Below, piece by piece: positions 1 through 7,398 of a stretch of DNA of 64,000 bases (its first letter is position 1; the number at the start of each line of letters is the position of its first letter). A model generated the notes under the pieces. The model had not been told where the DNA came from. It did not search any database and saw only the letters and a program-made list of their open reading frames with translations. The translations under genes and the position numbers were made by a program. Source of the stretch: Irregularibacter muris (lineage in GTDB: Bacteria; Bacillota; Clostridia; Eubacteriales; Garciellaceae); the NCBI RefSeq assembly GCF_024622505.1, contig NZ_JANKAS010000002.1, forward strand, positions 1-64,000. Direction: 5' to 3'.

Positions 1-2
1 AT

Positions 3-62
3 TTTCTAGACAAGCTACTTCCATGGAACCCACAGGTTCAGGCAGCATGCAAGTCGAAATAA
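3..62 (+). CDS. C-terminal end of an unidentified protein (partial)
   Basis: The frame starting at base 3 runs 19 codons to tandem stops (TAA TAG) and is followed within 6 bases by a strong hairpin, as expected for a real gene end. The visible tail reads FLDKLLPWNPQVQAACKSK. The LLPWN segment is reminiscent of the C-terminus of IS66-type transposases, but 19 residues do not decide this; a recombinase or a host gene is also possible. Confidence 0.4.
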   Translation, partial: FLDKLLPWNPQVQAACKSK

Positions 63-67
63 TAGAT

Positions 68-97
68 AATAATGGCGGCCATTTGGCCGCCATTATT
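68..97. terminator. Bidirectional intrinsic terminator
   Basis: A perfect 13-bp stem (AATAATGGCGGCC and its reverse complement) with the loop ATTT directly follows the tandem stop of the partial gene at the left edge. The AT-rich ends allow termination in either direction. Confidence 0.75.
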
Positions 98-170
98 TAT
101 TGGTACATGTTATTAAAAGACGCTTACCATTAAAACAATGGTCCTTGTTATCTTGCAGTATTTATTATTA

Positions 171-217
171 TAAAAAGAAAAGCATACTGCTAATTTACTA
201 GATAAACAGTGTGCTTT
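171..217 (-). terminator. Terminator of the leftward lysogeny operon
   Basis: An 11-bp stem (179-189 with 207-217, one G-U pair in RNA) is followed on the minus strand by a T-rich run (complement of 171-178). It lies just past the stop of the leftward Zn-domain gene, so it probably ends the repressor operon. Confidence 0.65.
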
Positions 218-236
218 GTAAAGTATATATATTTTA

Positions 237-1152
237 CTATGGTTTACAAATACCGCAAGGATTAAATCCTCCATTTATTGCTGTGTCTCTTGAAGATAGA
301 TTAACAACATTGTCAGGATTCATTTTCTTTATAGCTGAACAACCGGATTTATGAAATTTCTTAGTATTCGCATTGCCAACATAAGAAGCAGTAACTTTGC
401 TATTTGCTTCACCATTATAAGTAGATTTAGGTGGTGCAGATGATGTTGATTTTTTAGTATTTGATGTAGTTGTACTTGGAGCTTTTTTATTCGAAGTAAT
501 TGTATTTGTTTTATTTGAAGTAATTGTCTTTGTTGATTGCTTACTTGATGAAGCTTTATTAGTATTGGAGCTTGCTTGCTTTGTTACAGTTGTTTTTTCT
601 GTTTGAATAGGTGAGTTAACAGCTGCAGTTGATGTATTTTCTTTCTTTGGTGTAGATGTAGATTTTTTTTCTTTATTTGTATAATTTTCTTTTTCTTCAT
701 ATTCAATTGCTTTTTCTTCTTTGTTTTGGGCCTTTTCTTCCTGCTTATCATCTGGTTGTTCTTCACTTTGATTCTTGTTTTCCTGCTTCCCGCTGGGTTG
801 CACTTGGCTAACGGATCCATTAATTTTATCTTGGTTTTTAATGGAACTTTGGGGCAAGGATGAATTAGATTGATCAACTGTATCCGGAGTAATTGAACCT
901 AAGGCAATAAACATTAAAATAGCCGGTGCTATAAAAGCTATTAAAGCCTTAGCAGAAGAAATTGATTTTCGCTTATGGAATGCTAAATTGATAAATGAAA
1001 ATTACTACAAATGGTCCTACAAAAAGAAATGAGGCTGCTGCTAGATCCCCAAATAGGGATATAAAAGCTAGTAAATAGTAGAATGATGCCAAGATCTTTT
1101 TCCACAGGATATTACTCCTAAATCCTGGAATAAACCTAAAGAACTTGTCCAA
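237..1152 (-). pseudogene. Membrane protein with C-terminal Ada-like zinc domain, frameshifted
   Basis: A good Shine-Dalgarno (1160-1167) precedes a TTG start at 1152 that begins MDKFFRFIPGFRSN and a hydrophobic segment; this frame stops at 973. The next frame opens after a stop at 1002-1004 and continues with basic residues, a second hydrophobic helix, a long Ser/Thr/Lys/Glu-rich linker and a C-terminal domain (about the last 45 residues of the downstream reading frame) with F-H-K-S-G-C and N-P-C-G-I-C. That Cys/His pattern is the Ada-like metal-binding domain often found at the end of clostridial surface proteins and nucleases. Joined in the 975-1001 overlap, the two parts make one protein of about 300 residues: two membrane helices, linker, zinc domain. 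It is the third gene of the repressor operon, 21 nt after the peptidase gene. A sequencing error is the alternative to a true frameshift. Confidence 0.7.
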
Positions 1153-1173
1153 TAATATAACCTCCTTTATATC

Positions 1174-1635
1174 TTAAATAAACTTTTTATAAACAACCAA
1201 TGGACTAAAACATATCGTATATTCCCCTATAGTATGAGATAAACCATAAATCCCCTTAAAGTGATCTATTGCTGTTTCAATAAAATTTTCAGTTACCCCC
1301 AAGAACTCCGCTAGTTCTGCTCTGTTTTGCACGCCAGCATCAAAAGCATCTATAAAGTCTTCAATCCGTATTAGCTTATCTACCGCCCATCTACGTGCCT
1401 TTAATTCTTGCTTTCTGTTTTCGATCTTAGATTGATCTAATATGTCACCCGCAGTAGTATGATAGTGCCCTAGTTCTTCGGCTAAAACACAAGCCTTTTC
1501 AGTATATGTATTAATATTTTTATTTATTGCTATTACATTATCGGCATATAAGCCTTTTAAATCCCCTTCTAAAGGAATTTCTATTACTTCAACATCTTTA
1601 TTTTCTAATAGTTTTAAAAGTGCTTCGTATTTCAT
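1174..1635 (-). CDS. ImmA/IrrE-like metallopeptidase (variant active site)
   Basis: A 153-residue protein of the DUF955/ImmA-IrrE type, encoded just downstream of a CI-like repressor. In ICEBs1 the equivalent ImmA cleaves the repressor ImmR to induce excision, so repressor cleavage is the likely role here. The expected zinc motif HExxH appears as A-E53-E54-L-G-H57-Y-H59: the first His is replaced by Glu, a variant also seen in many phage-borne members. The gene begins 21 nt after the repressor stop with a Shine-Dalgarno (GGGGGAC), so the two are co-transcribed leftward. Family assignment is firm; peptidase activity is uncertain. Confidence 0.82.
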   Translation of the reverse strand: MKYEALLKLLENKDVEVIEIPLEGDLKGLYADNVIAINKNINTYTEKACVLAEELGHYHTTAGDILDQSKIENRKQELKARRWAVDKLIRIEDFIDAFDAGVQNRAELAEFLGVTENFIETAIDHFKGIYGLSHTIGEYTICFSPLVVYKKFI

Positions 1636-1656
1636 ATTTCGTCCCCCTTTTATGCC

Positions 1657-1989
1657 TTATTTATTGTTTTTATTTTTTCTTTTCATTCTCAAAAACTCCT
1701 TAAACTCCTTAATAGATTGAAGTTCTTCTTCGGTAAATTCGTCCCCGTCATGATGGGCTGCTATAGTTTCAGGCTCGTAGGGGTTGCGGATGTCGGTTCT
1801 GCCCAATAGATAGTCGGTGGAAACATCCAGTACATCAGCAATTTTTCTTATTTCTTCATCCCTTACGGGTCTTTCACCAGACTCAATCCTATTCATAACA
1901 CTATAATTTATATGAATTTTGTCTGCTAATTCTTTTTGAGTCATATCTTTTTGCTCTCTTAAACTTTGTATTCTTTTTCCCACATTCAT
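1657..1989 (-). CDS. CI-like prophage repressor (XRE HTH)
   Basis: A 110-residue DNA-binding protein. Residues 5-62 form an XRE/Cro-C1 helix-turn-helix domain (TQKELADKIHINYSVMNRIE), ending in the usual YLLGRTD hinge; an acidic and then Lys-rich tail follows. It is the first gene of a leftward operon with the ImmA-like peptidase and faces a rightward Cro-like gene across a control region with five 15-bp palindromes. By position it should bind those palindromes, keep the early promoter off and regulate itself. The ATG has a GAGGTAT Shine-Dalgarno. Confidence 0.88.
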   Translation of the reverse strand: MNVGKRIQSLREQKDMTQKELADKIHINYSVMNRIESGERPVRDEEIRKIADVLDVSTDYLLGRTDIRNPYEPETIAAHHDGDEFTEEELQSIKEFKEFLRMKRKNKNNK

Positions 1990-2031
1990 TTATATACCTC
2001 CAATTCGTATTTCTAAATCAGAAACAATTTA

Positions 2032-2060
2032 ATTATATACTTTTTCTATAATAGAAATAA
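2032..2060 (-). promoter_or_regulatory. Candidate leftward (repressor) promoter
   Basis: On the minus strand a perfect TATAAT lies at 2037-2032, about 40 bp before the repressor ATG. The hexamer at -35 distance (2060-2055) is a poor TTATTT. Operator 2043-2057 sits in the spacer, so the repressor would control its own synthesis. Confidence 0.55.
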
Positions 2061-2099
2061 GTCCTTTTTCTAAAATAGAAATAAATTACTAAAATATGC

Positions 2100-2128
2100 T
2101 TGACATTTCTGTTATAGAAATATACAAT
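2100..2128 (+). promoter_or_regulatory. Rightward early promoter
   Basis: TTGACA at 2100-2105 and TACAAT at 2123-2128 are separated by exactly 17 bp, and operator 2106-2120 fills the spacer. Repressor bound there would block RNA polymerase directly. Transcription would run into the Cro-like gene and replication genes. Confidence 0.85.
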
Positions 2129-2185
2129 AAGCTTAGAAACTTTCTAAAGTAGAAATTTAATTTGAGTTATTACAGGGGGTGTAAA

Positions 2186-2389
2186 ATGAAACAGTTAAAT
2201 CTGGCTTATATAAAGGAACGACGTATAAAATTGAATCTATCTCAGCAGGAACTAGCTAATAAGTTAGGTTTTAAAAATGCTTCTACTTATTTAAAATATG
2301 AAAATGGCGATTATTTGTTTAAGGCAGAAATGCTGCCAGAGCTATCAACGATATTAAAATGCAAAATAACAAATTTTTTTACCAACTAA
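2186..2389 (+). CDS. Cro-like HTH protein
   Basis: A 67-residue protein consisting almost only of a helix-turn-helix domain (NLSQQELANKLGFKNASTYL, then a conserved YENGDY). It is the first gene of the rightward early operon and most likely the Cro-like switch partner or an antirepressor-type regulator. The ATG at 2186 is chosen because it follows a strong GGGGGTG; a TTG at 2162 would add 8 residues but has no ribosome site. The same frame stays open after its stop up to 2524. Confidence 0.75.
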   Translation: MKQLNLAYIKERRIKLNLSQQELANKLGFKNASTYLKYENGDYLFKAEMLPELSTILKCKITNFFTN

Positions 2390-2524
2390 ATTTCTAAAAT
2401 AGAAATAAAATATTTAAGATTTATAGATGAAACAGTAAAGAAAGAGATTAAAGAAGATATGAGTGAGGTGCCAGCGGAGGATACATTTATAGAGGCTGAA
2501 GGGGAAGTACAAGGAGAACAGTAG
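2390..2524 (+). other. Operator copy and open in-frame tail after the Cro-like gene
   Basis: Bases 2391-2405 are a perfect sixth operator (TTTCTAAAATAGAAA). The frame of the upstream gene stays open for 44 codons after its TAA, ending at TAG 2522-2524, and its second half is acidic (reads ...EDMSEVPAEDTFIEAEGE). It has no start with a ribosome site. It may be the 3' end of a deleted gene or a former extension of the Cro-like protein. Confidence 0.45.
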
Positions 2525-2533
2525 CAAAAAACA

Positions 2534-2613
2534 AAATAAGGTGAGCGGTCCCCTAACCATAACTCACCTTATTTATGTATATAAAGCGGTCAAAAGGGGG
2601 ACTAAAGACCGCT
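2534..2613. other. Two adjacent hairpins with possible alternative pairing
   Basis: Hairpin 1 has a perfect 12-bp stem (2534-2545 with 2563-2574) and a 17-nt loop; hairpin 2 has a perfect 7-bp stem (2585-2591 with 2607-2613). The loop of the first holds GCGGTCCCCT, which is partly complementary to AGGGGGAC and GACCGC in the second, so the two could rearrange into one long pairing. They sit between the Cro-like gene and the replication gene and could act as a terminator or attenuator. Confidence 0.55.
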
Positions 2614-2670
2614 CTAATTATAGTATTACCAAGAATTAATATTTTATACATGAAAAAGTAGGTGAATTAA

Positions 2671-3567
2671 TTGTCCCAAGGCTATATAAAACTTTATAGG
2701 CAGATAGTAGAGAGCGATATATACCAGATGCCACCTCTTTATCTTAGGGTTTGCGAAAGACTTATGCTTGAAGCTAATCACCAAGACAATGAAATTCCTT
2801 ATCAAGGAAAAAAGAAACTTATAAAAAGGGGTGAAAAGCTGACATCAATAAGAAAAATTTCTGAATGGGTAGGTTGGTATGAAAGAGGGATTTTTAAAAC
2901 CCCAAATCCTAAAACAATCAAGAAAATATTAGATTGGCTGATAGAAAATAAGATGCTAGAAATATATGACGAAGGGAACAGAAGGGAAACACACTATAAG
3001 GTGCTAAATTATGAGGTTTACCAAGGATATGACGGGGACGAAAGTAACGCTAAGGTAACAGTAGGTGGGCACAAACAAGAAGGTAAAGAATTATATACTA
3101 CTACTATTACTACTACTATTACTACTGGCCAACCAGAGGAAAATATTCCTGTCGCCGATATGGATGCCGACTCCGTACAACAGGATCCTGTACTGGACGA
3201 AGGTGCTGACCCTTCACCATGTGCAATTGTAGAAAAACATTATGCCGCTAATGTCTTAAATAGAGCTGTGGTAGGCAGTACTGATTTAAAAATCATTTTT
3301 GATACCTGCAACCTTTATCCTGTGGATTTTATTCTAGAGACCATGGACATCACTGTAAAGGCAAACAAAGAGCGTAATGGGAAATGCACCATTAAGTCAT
3401 TTAATTACTTCATGCCTGTTCTTGAGGAAGCATGGGAGAAAAGACAGTTTAAAAGCAAGCCGTTAAAACTAATAAGAGAGAAGGGGAATATCCATGGATT
3501 CAATAAACAATCTAATAGAAAGAGTAAATATTCTGAAGAGCAGCTCAGAAAATTCAGAGCCTTCTAA
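2671..3567 (+). CDS. Phage replisome organiser (DnaD-like)
   Basis: 298 residues. Residues 1-115 are the winged-helix module typical of Firmicute phage replication initiators (starts SQGYIKLYRQIVESDIYQMP and ends at VLNYEVYQGY). A Thr/Ile run (ACT/ATT codons, about 3097-3126) and an acidic linker follow, then a C-terminal DnaD-like helical domain around residues 190-265. Such proteins bind the phage origin and bring in the helicase loader, here encoded by the overlapping next gene. The start is TTG at 2671 with AGGTGA upstream. Confidence 0.8.
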   Translation: MSQGYIKLYRQIVESDIYQMPPLYLRVCERLMLEANHQDNEIPYQGKKKLIKRGEKLTSIRKISEWVGWYERGIFKTPNPKTIKKILDWLIENKMLEIYDEGNRRETHYKVLNYEVYQGYDGDESNAKVTVGGHKQEGKELYTTTITTTITTGQPEENIPVADMDADSVQQDPVLDEGADPSPCAIVEKHYAANVLNRAVVGSTDLKIIFDTCNLYPVDFILETMDITVKANKERNGKCTIKSFNYFMPVLEEAWEKRQFKSKPLKLIREKGNIHGFNKQSNRKSKYSEEQLRKFRAF

Positions 3568-4237
3568 GTTTGAATGCAATAGGTGTAAAGATACTGGCTT
3601 TACCATGATTGAAGAAAAAATTGTGGGTTTTTGTGAGTGCAGAAAGTTAAAAGAAGCTAATAACATGTTAGAAAAATCCGGCATAGCCAAGTCCTTTAGA
3701 GATAGGACTTTTGAAAACTTTAAACCTATAAACAAGGTATTCTTAAATGCTAAAAAGACCGCCATAGAATACATCCAAAACTTTGAACGAATAGCAGGAG
3801 AGAGAAATCATTCTATAGCTTTTTTAGGACAAGTAGGAGCTGGAAAGACCCATTTGTCTATAGCTATAGGTAATCAGCTTATAGAGTCTGGCATACCAGT
3901 AATTTACATGGAATACAGAAATGCCATTACAGCACTCAAGCAAAATATGCTAGATGATGTTTACTATAGGGGGCAAATTAGCAAATATCAAAATGCTAAG
4001 GTGCTCATCATAGATGATCTATTCAAAGGGCGAATCACAGAATCAGACCTGAATATTATGTTTGAAATTATTAACCATAGGTACTTTAACGGGTTTCCCA
4101 TAGTGATATCCAGTGAAAAAACAGAGTTGGATCTTCTGGACATAGATGAGGCAATCGGGAGTAGAATCTTAGAGATGTGCAAAGGGAGAATGATAATTTT
4201 TGAAGGTCCTGAACTGAATTATAGATTGAGAGGCTAA
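3494..4237 (+). CDS. DnaC/IstB-like helicase loader ATPase
   Basis: 247 residues. An N-terminal zinc motif (C-N-R-C and C-E-C, residues 25-51) is followed by a AAA+ ATPase with Walker A FLGQVGAGKTH and Walker B VLIIDDLFKG. It resembles DnaC-type loaders of phages and should load DnaB at the prophage origin together with the upstream organiser. The ATG lies 74 nt inside the end of the upstream gene and has an AAGGGGA ribosome site, so translation is coupled. The length is normal for the family. Confidence 0.88.
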   Translation: MDSINNLIERVNILKSSSENSEPSKFECNRCKDTGFTMIEEKIVGFCECRKLKEANNMLEKSGIAKSFRDRTFENFKPINKVFLNAKKTAIEYIQNFERIAGERNHSIAFLGQVGAGKTHLSIAIGNQLIESGIPVIYMEYRNAITALKQNMLDDVYYRGQISKYQNAKVLIIDDLFKGRITESDLNIMFEIINHRYFNGFPIVISSEKTELDLLDIDEAIGSRILEMCKGRMIIFEGPELNYRLRG

Positions 4238-4266
4238 TCAAATCAACCCAAAGGAGGAGAATTAAA

Positions 4267-4518
4267 ATGTTTATGTCGGTGTTGAAAAAAGATGAAAATT
4301 TAAGGACTATGTACAATTTCTTACGTAGGGAAGTAACTGAAGTTAAACAAGCGATATTACAGTATATGATTTCAGGGAGTTCAAAGCATAGAAAGAATGA
4401 TAGAAATAGATATATTGTAAAAAAGAAAACATCCAAAAACAAATATAAAAACAAAAAGACTATGATTGTTGGTATTAACTTTGATAGCAAAATGGAGGAC
4501 TTTGGACCCTACTGGTAA
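4267..4518 (+). CDS. Small basic phage protein, unknown
   Basis: 83 residues, preceded by a strong AAAGGAGGAG. The N-terminal half is predicted helical (VLKKDENLRTMYNFLRREV), the second half is very Lys-rich, and the protein ends DFGPYW. I do not recognise a family. Its position between the helicase loader and the late regulator suggests an early accessory DNA- or RNA-binding protein, from charge alone. Confidence 0.6.
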   Translation: MFMSVLKKDENLRTMYNFLRREVTEVKQAILQYMISGSSKHRKNDRNRYIVKKKTSKNKYKNKKTMIVGINFDSKMEDFGPYW

Positions 4519-4566
4519 GCGACTAAATATGCTTAATTTAAACGCGTTAAATAGGAGGTTGAATAG

Positions 4567-4632
4567 ATGTTTAGATATATTTGTGGAGAGTACTCTAGGC
4601 AAAAGAAAAAAAGTGAAGGGAGAATTGTATGA
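4567..4632 (+). CDS. 21-residue small ORF coupled to the late regulator
   Basis: An ATG with a strong ribosome site (ATAGGAGG, 7 nt upstream) opens a 21-codon frame (MFRYICGEYSRQKKKSEGRI) whose TGA overlaps the next ATG (ATGA). Very short phage genes of this type are common; it may be a real peptide or a leader for translational coupling. Confidence 0.45.
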   Translation: MFRYICGEYSRQKKKSEGRIV

Positions 4633-5039
4633 GTTATACGCTTAAAGACTACAAAGAGGAAATAAAGATAAGAAAAAACTTAATTAGGTTAGCACAAAAA
4701 AGAAGGGATAAACTAGTAAAATTATTAGGACCAAAAGGATATAGTTCAGGAAGATCTTATGTAGATGCAGATAATATTCATGGAGACAAAACAATGGATT
4801 TAAATGAAGTTATTGAAAAAATAAGCAGAATTGATAATGAAATATATCTTCATGAATGTGATATTGAGTATAATACTAACAAAATAAAAGAAATAGAAGA
4901 ATGTATAGGGGGCTTAAAAGGTTTAAAATGCAAAGTAAAGAATATGCAGATGATCGAAGGGAAAACATTAAAGGAAATAGCGGATGAGCTAGGATATAGT
5001 TATGATTACATAAGAGAAATTGCAGTGAAAAATAAATAA
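4629..5039 (+). CDS. ArpU/RinA-like late transcription regulator
   Basis: 136 residues. A long helical N-terminal part (residues 1-95) ends in a sigma-region-4-like helix-turn-helix (QMIEGKTLKEIADELGYSYD, residues 106-125, then YIREIAVK). Proteins of this ArpU/RinA/DUF1492 type sit just before the terminase genes of Gram-positive phages and switch on the late operon; the same position is seen here. Start overlaps the upstream small ORF by 4 nt. Confidence 0.72.
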   Translation: MSYTLKDYKEEIKIRKNLIRLAQKRRDKLVKLLGPKGYSSGRSYVDADNIHGDKTMDLNEVIEKISRIDNEIYLHECDIEYNTNKIKEIEECIGGLKGLKCKVKNMQMIEGKTLKEIADELGYSYDYIREIAVKNK

Positions 5040-5081
5040 CCCACAATTCCCCCACAGACAAAAGTAATATTTCATGTTTTA

Positions 5082-5330
5082 ATGATAGTAAGGAGATTTA
5101 TGTTAAGGCACTCTAGCAGATGGAATGAGATTTCATTGCAAAGAGTGTTTTTTCATAATAGGTTTTATTATACTAAACATTGTGAAACTCTGAAGAATGC
5201 ATTATCTACTCCATTATGGGACCCTAAAGAGATACGACCAGTTAGGTTAGATGATGGGACTAGTGATATAGATACACTAGATGGATTTGAATATAGTTTT
5301 GAGAAGTTTACTAAAGTACTACAAAGGTAG
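5082..5330 (+). pseudogene. C-terminal stub of phage terminase large subunit
   Basis: The 82-codon frame reads RHSSRWNEISLQRVF and then WDPK, RLDDGTSDIDTLDGFEYSF, which match the final part of the large terminase (nuclease end) of A118-like phages, normally 400 or more residues. The ATPase and most of the nuclease domain are missing, as is the small subunit. It lies directly before the portal gene, the normal terminase position. The deletion left junction lies near 5040-5100. DNA packaging is therefore impossible from this locus. Confidence 0.75.
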
Positions 5331-5338
5331 GTGATGAA

Positions 5339-6670
5339 ATGGATAAAAAGACAATAAAATTAGTAGAGGATAGGTTAAATGGGCAAGAAACATTCGCCAC
5401 TGGTGCAAATAATTACAAACTATGGTTAGATATGTATAGGGATGAATCGCCATGGTTAGGATCAGAAACCTTAAGCATAGGGTTACCTGCTTCTATAGCT
5501 AGTGAACTAGCAAGATTAACAACAATAGAAATGAAGTCAGAAATTGCTAATGATGAAGAATTAGATGAAGATTATCAAAATGTAGTTGATTATGCTAGAA
5601 TGTTTACAGAATATGGATTAGCCTTAGGAGGATTGATTCTAAAACCTTATATTGACAGAGGCAAGATAGTTATTGATTATGTGACACCAGATTTATATAT
5701 TCCAATAAGCTTTAATGGAGCAGGAAATATAGATCATATAGTATTTATAGATGAATATCAAGAAAGGGATACAATCTATAGAAGGATAGAAGAGCATGAT
5801 CTTACAGGAGGTAGTTATATAATCAATAATGTTGCTTTTAGAACAAAAGTTGAAAGCACATTAGGAAAAAGAATAGAGTTACATTCAGTTGAAAGATGGG
5901 CTTCGCTAGCAGAAACTGCAATTATAAATAATGTAGTTAAGCCATTGTTTGGGTACTTTAGGAATCCTCAGGCTAACAACTTAGATTTAACAAGTCCATT
6001 AGGGGTTAGTTGCTATTCAAGAGCTACAAGTTTAATTCAGGATGCAGATGAACAGTATTCTAGGATTATATGGGAGTATGAAGGTTCAGAACTAGCTATA
6101 GATGCGGATATAACAGCTCTAAAGAATAGTAATGAATTACCCTCGAGAAAAGAAAGGTTATTCAGAAATCTTGGACTAGATCAGAACGATGGATTTTATG
6201 AAGTCTTTAATCCACCTATCCGTGATGAGTCTTTATTTAATGGATTAAATAAAATTCTTATGAGAATAGAATTTGCATGTGGATTAGTATATGGAACATT
6301 ATCAGACATGCAAATAGGTACTAAAACAGCAGAGGAAATAAAGGCTAGTAAACAAAGGTCTTATTCCACTGTCGTAGATATACAAAAAGCCTTAAAGAAA
6401 GCTTTAATTGATACGATAGATGCAATGTCGATACTTAGGAATTTCTATTTAAATAAGCCTATTATAGAACCTGAAACAAGCTTTGATTTTGATGATAGCT
6501 TGATTGTAGATACCGCAACAGAACAGACAATAAAGATGCAAGAGGTTGCAGTAGGATTAATCAAACCTGAGAAATATTTAGAATGGCGTTATGGTGTTAC
6601 TGAAAGCGAGGCTTTAGAGATGTTACCTAATCAGAATAATCCAAACTCTAAAGATAATGGAATTGAGTAG
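5339..6670 (+). CDS. Phage portal protein (SPP1 gp6/A118-like)
   Basis: 443 residues, near the usual length of SPP1-type portals. The protein forms the dodecameric ring through which DNA enters the capsid and to which the tail joins. Start ATG 5339 with GGTGATGA lies 8 nt after the terminase stub. The N-terminal core, the long acidic middle and the C-terminal helices (MQIGTKTAEEIKASKQRSYS) fit the family, and the C-terminus ends in a polar NQNNPNSKDNG tail. It appears intact, although terminase before it and minor head gene after it are broken. Confidence 0.82.
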   Translation: MDKKTIKLVEDRLNGQETFATGANNYKLWLDMYRDESPWLGSETLSIGLPASIASELARLTTIEMKSEIANDEELDEDYQNVVDYARMFTEYGLALGGLILKPYIDRGKIVIDYVTPDLYIPISFNGAGNIDHIVFIDEYQERDTIYRRIEEHDLTGGSYIINNVAFRTKVESTLGKRIELHSVERWASLAETAIINNVVKPLFGYFRNPQANNLDLTSPLGVSCYSRATSLIQDADEQYSRIIWEYEGSELAIDADITALKNSNELPSRKERLFRNLGLDQNDGFYEVFNPPIRDESLFNGLNKILMRIEFACGLVYGTLSDMQIGTKTAEEIKASKQRSYSTVVDIQKALKKALIDTIDAMSILRNFYLNKPIIEPETSFDFDDSLIVDTATEQTIKMQEVAVGLIKPEKYLEWRYGVTESEALEMLPNQNNPNSKDNGIE

Positions 6671-6682
6671 GTGATATAGAAG

Positions 6683-6700
6683 ATGGAAGATGATATATGA
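6683..6700 (+). pseudogene. Minor head gene start, broken after five codons
   Basis: After the portal stop, a ribosome site (AGGTGATATAGAAG) leads to an ATG followed by GAA GAT GAT ATA and TGA. At this place A118/SPP1-like phages carry a minor head protein of several hundred residues. The best reading is a deletion that kept the start and removed the rest. The following 6701-6855 has no gene but keeps small hairpins (for example TGCTAA/TTAGCA) and the ribosome site of the scaffold gene. Confidence 0.5.
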
Positions 6701-6855
6701 ACAGAACCGAAAACAATAATTATAAACTGCATTGACCTAGATATGTCATTAAAAGGTCTATTTTTAATGCCTAAAATTCGTGTGCTAAGACGATATATTA
6801 GCAAATCGAGTCAAAGCAACTGACGTAAATCAGCGTAGATTGAAAGGAGATAGTT

Positions 6856-7371
6856 ATGAAAAGAGAGTTTTTAAAAGAGTTAAGGCTAGAGGAAGAAACA
6901 ATAAACAAGATTATGGCTGAGAATGGTAAAGATATTGAGAAATACAAGACTTTATCTGAAACGAAAGAAAAAGAAGTAAAAACCTTACAAGGACAATTAG
7001 ACACAGCCAACAAAGAAATTGAAAGTTATAAAGAGATGGATATTGAATCAATTAAGCAATCGGCAAGGGATTTCCAAAAAAAGCTTGAAGACACTCAAGT
7101 TCAAGCTAAGGCAGATATAGAGAAACTCCAGTTTGACCATGCATTAGAAAAGGCTTTAGCAGGTGCTAAGGCTAGGAATGTAAAGGCAGTAAAGGCTTTG
7201 CTTGATTTAGAAGGACTTAAGCTTAACAATGGTGAGTTAGTCGGGATCAATGAGCAACTAGAGAAGATAAAACAGGAGAATAATTATTTGTTTGAAATAG
7301 AAGAACTAGTTGACAAAACACCAGGCATTACCACTAAGATTAACAAGAATAATTCTGAATGGTGGTGCTAA
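6856..7371 (+). CDS. Phage scaffolding protein (gp20-like), altered C-terminus
   Basis: 171 residues, highly charged and coiled-coil like over residues 10-110 (LRLEEETINKIMAENGKDIE...), then KALAGAKARNVKAVKALLDL, the hallmark of phage gp20-type scaffolds. These proteins guide assembly of capsid subunits and are then lost. Its natural end seems cut: it finishes NNSEWWC, and the bases that follow (to TGA at 7400-7402) encode, in another frame, GAKIAGGRGEKK, the tail of a different gene. The major capsid gene that should follow is absent. Confidence 0.78.
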   Translation: MKREFLKELRLEEETINKIMAENGKDIEKYKTLSETKEKEVKTLQGQLDTANKEIESYKEMDIESIKQSARDFQKKLEDTQVQAKADIEKLQFDHALEKALAGAKARNVKAVKALLDLEGLKLNNGELVGINEQLEKIKQENNYLFEIEELVDKTPGITTKINKNNSEWWC

Positions 7372-7398
7372 AATTGCTGGGGGTAGAGGTGAGAAGAA

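Larger units (their letters stand above)
2010..2155. promoter_or_regulatory. Operator array: five TTTCTA-n3-TAGAAA palindromes
   Basis: Five 15-bp near-palindromes lie at 2010-2024, 2043-2057, 2067-2081, 2106-2120 and 2141-2155. The best match is TTTCTAAAATAGAAA; all keep TTTCT at the left arm and AGAAA at the right arm. Centre spacings are 33, 24, 39 and 35 bp. They fill the space between the divergent repressor and Cro-like genes, and the fourth exactly occupies most of the spacer of the rightward promoter. A sixth copy lies at 2391-2405. This is the expected layout of a lambda-like control region. Confidence 0.9.

Noticed and set aside
3100-3128. ACT/ATT repeats as a CRISPR-like or origin iteron array
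   Set aside because: It is a simple trinucleotide tract within codons of a protein linker, without spacers; no CRISPR array was found in the window.
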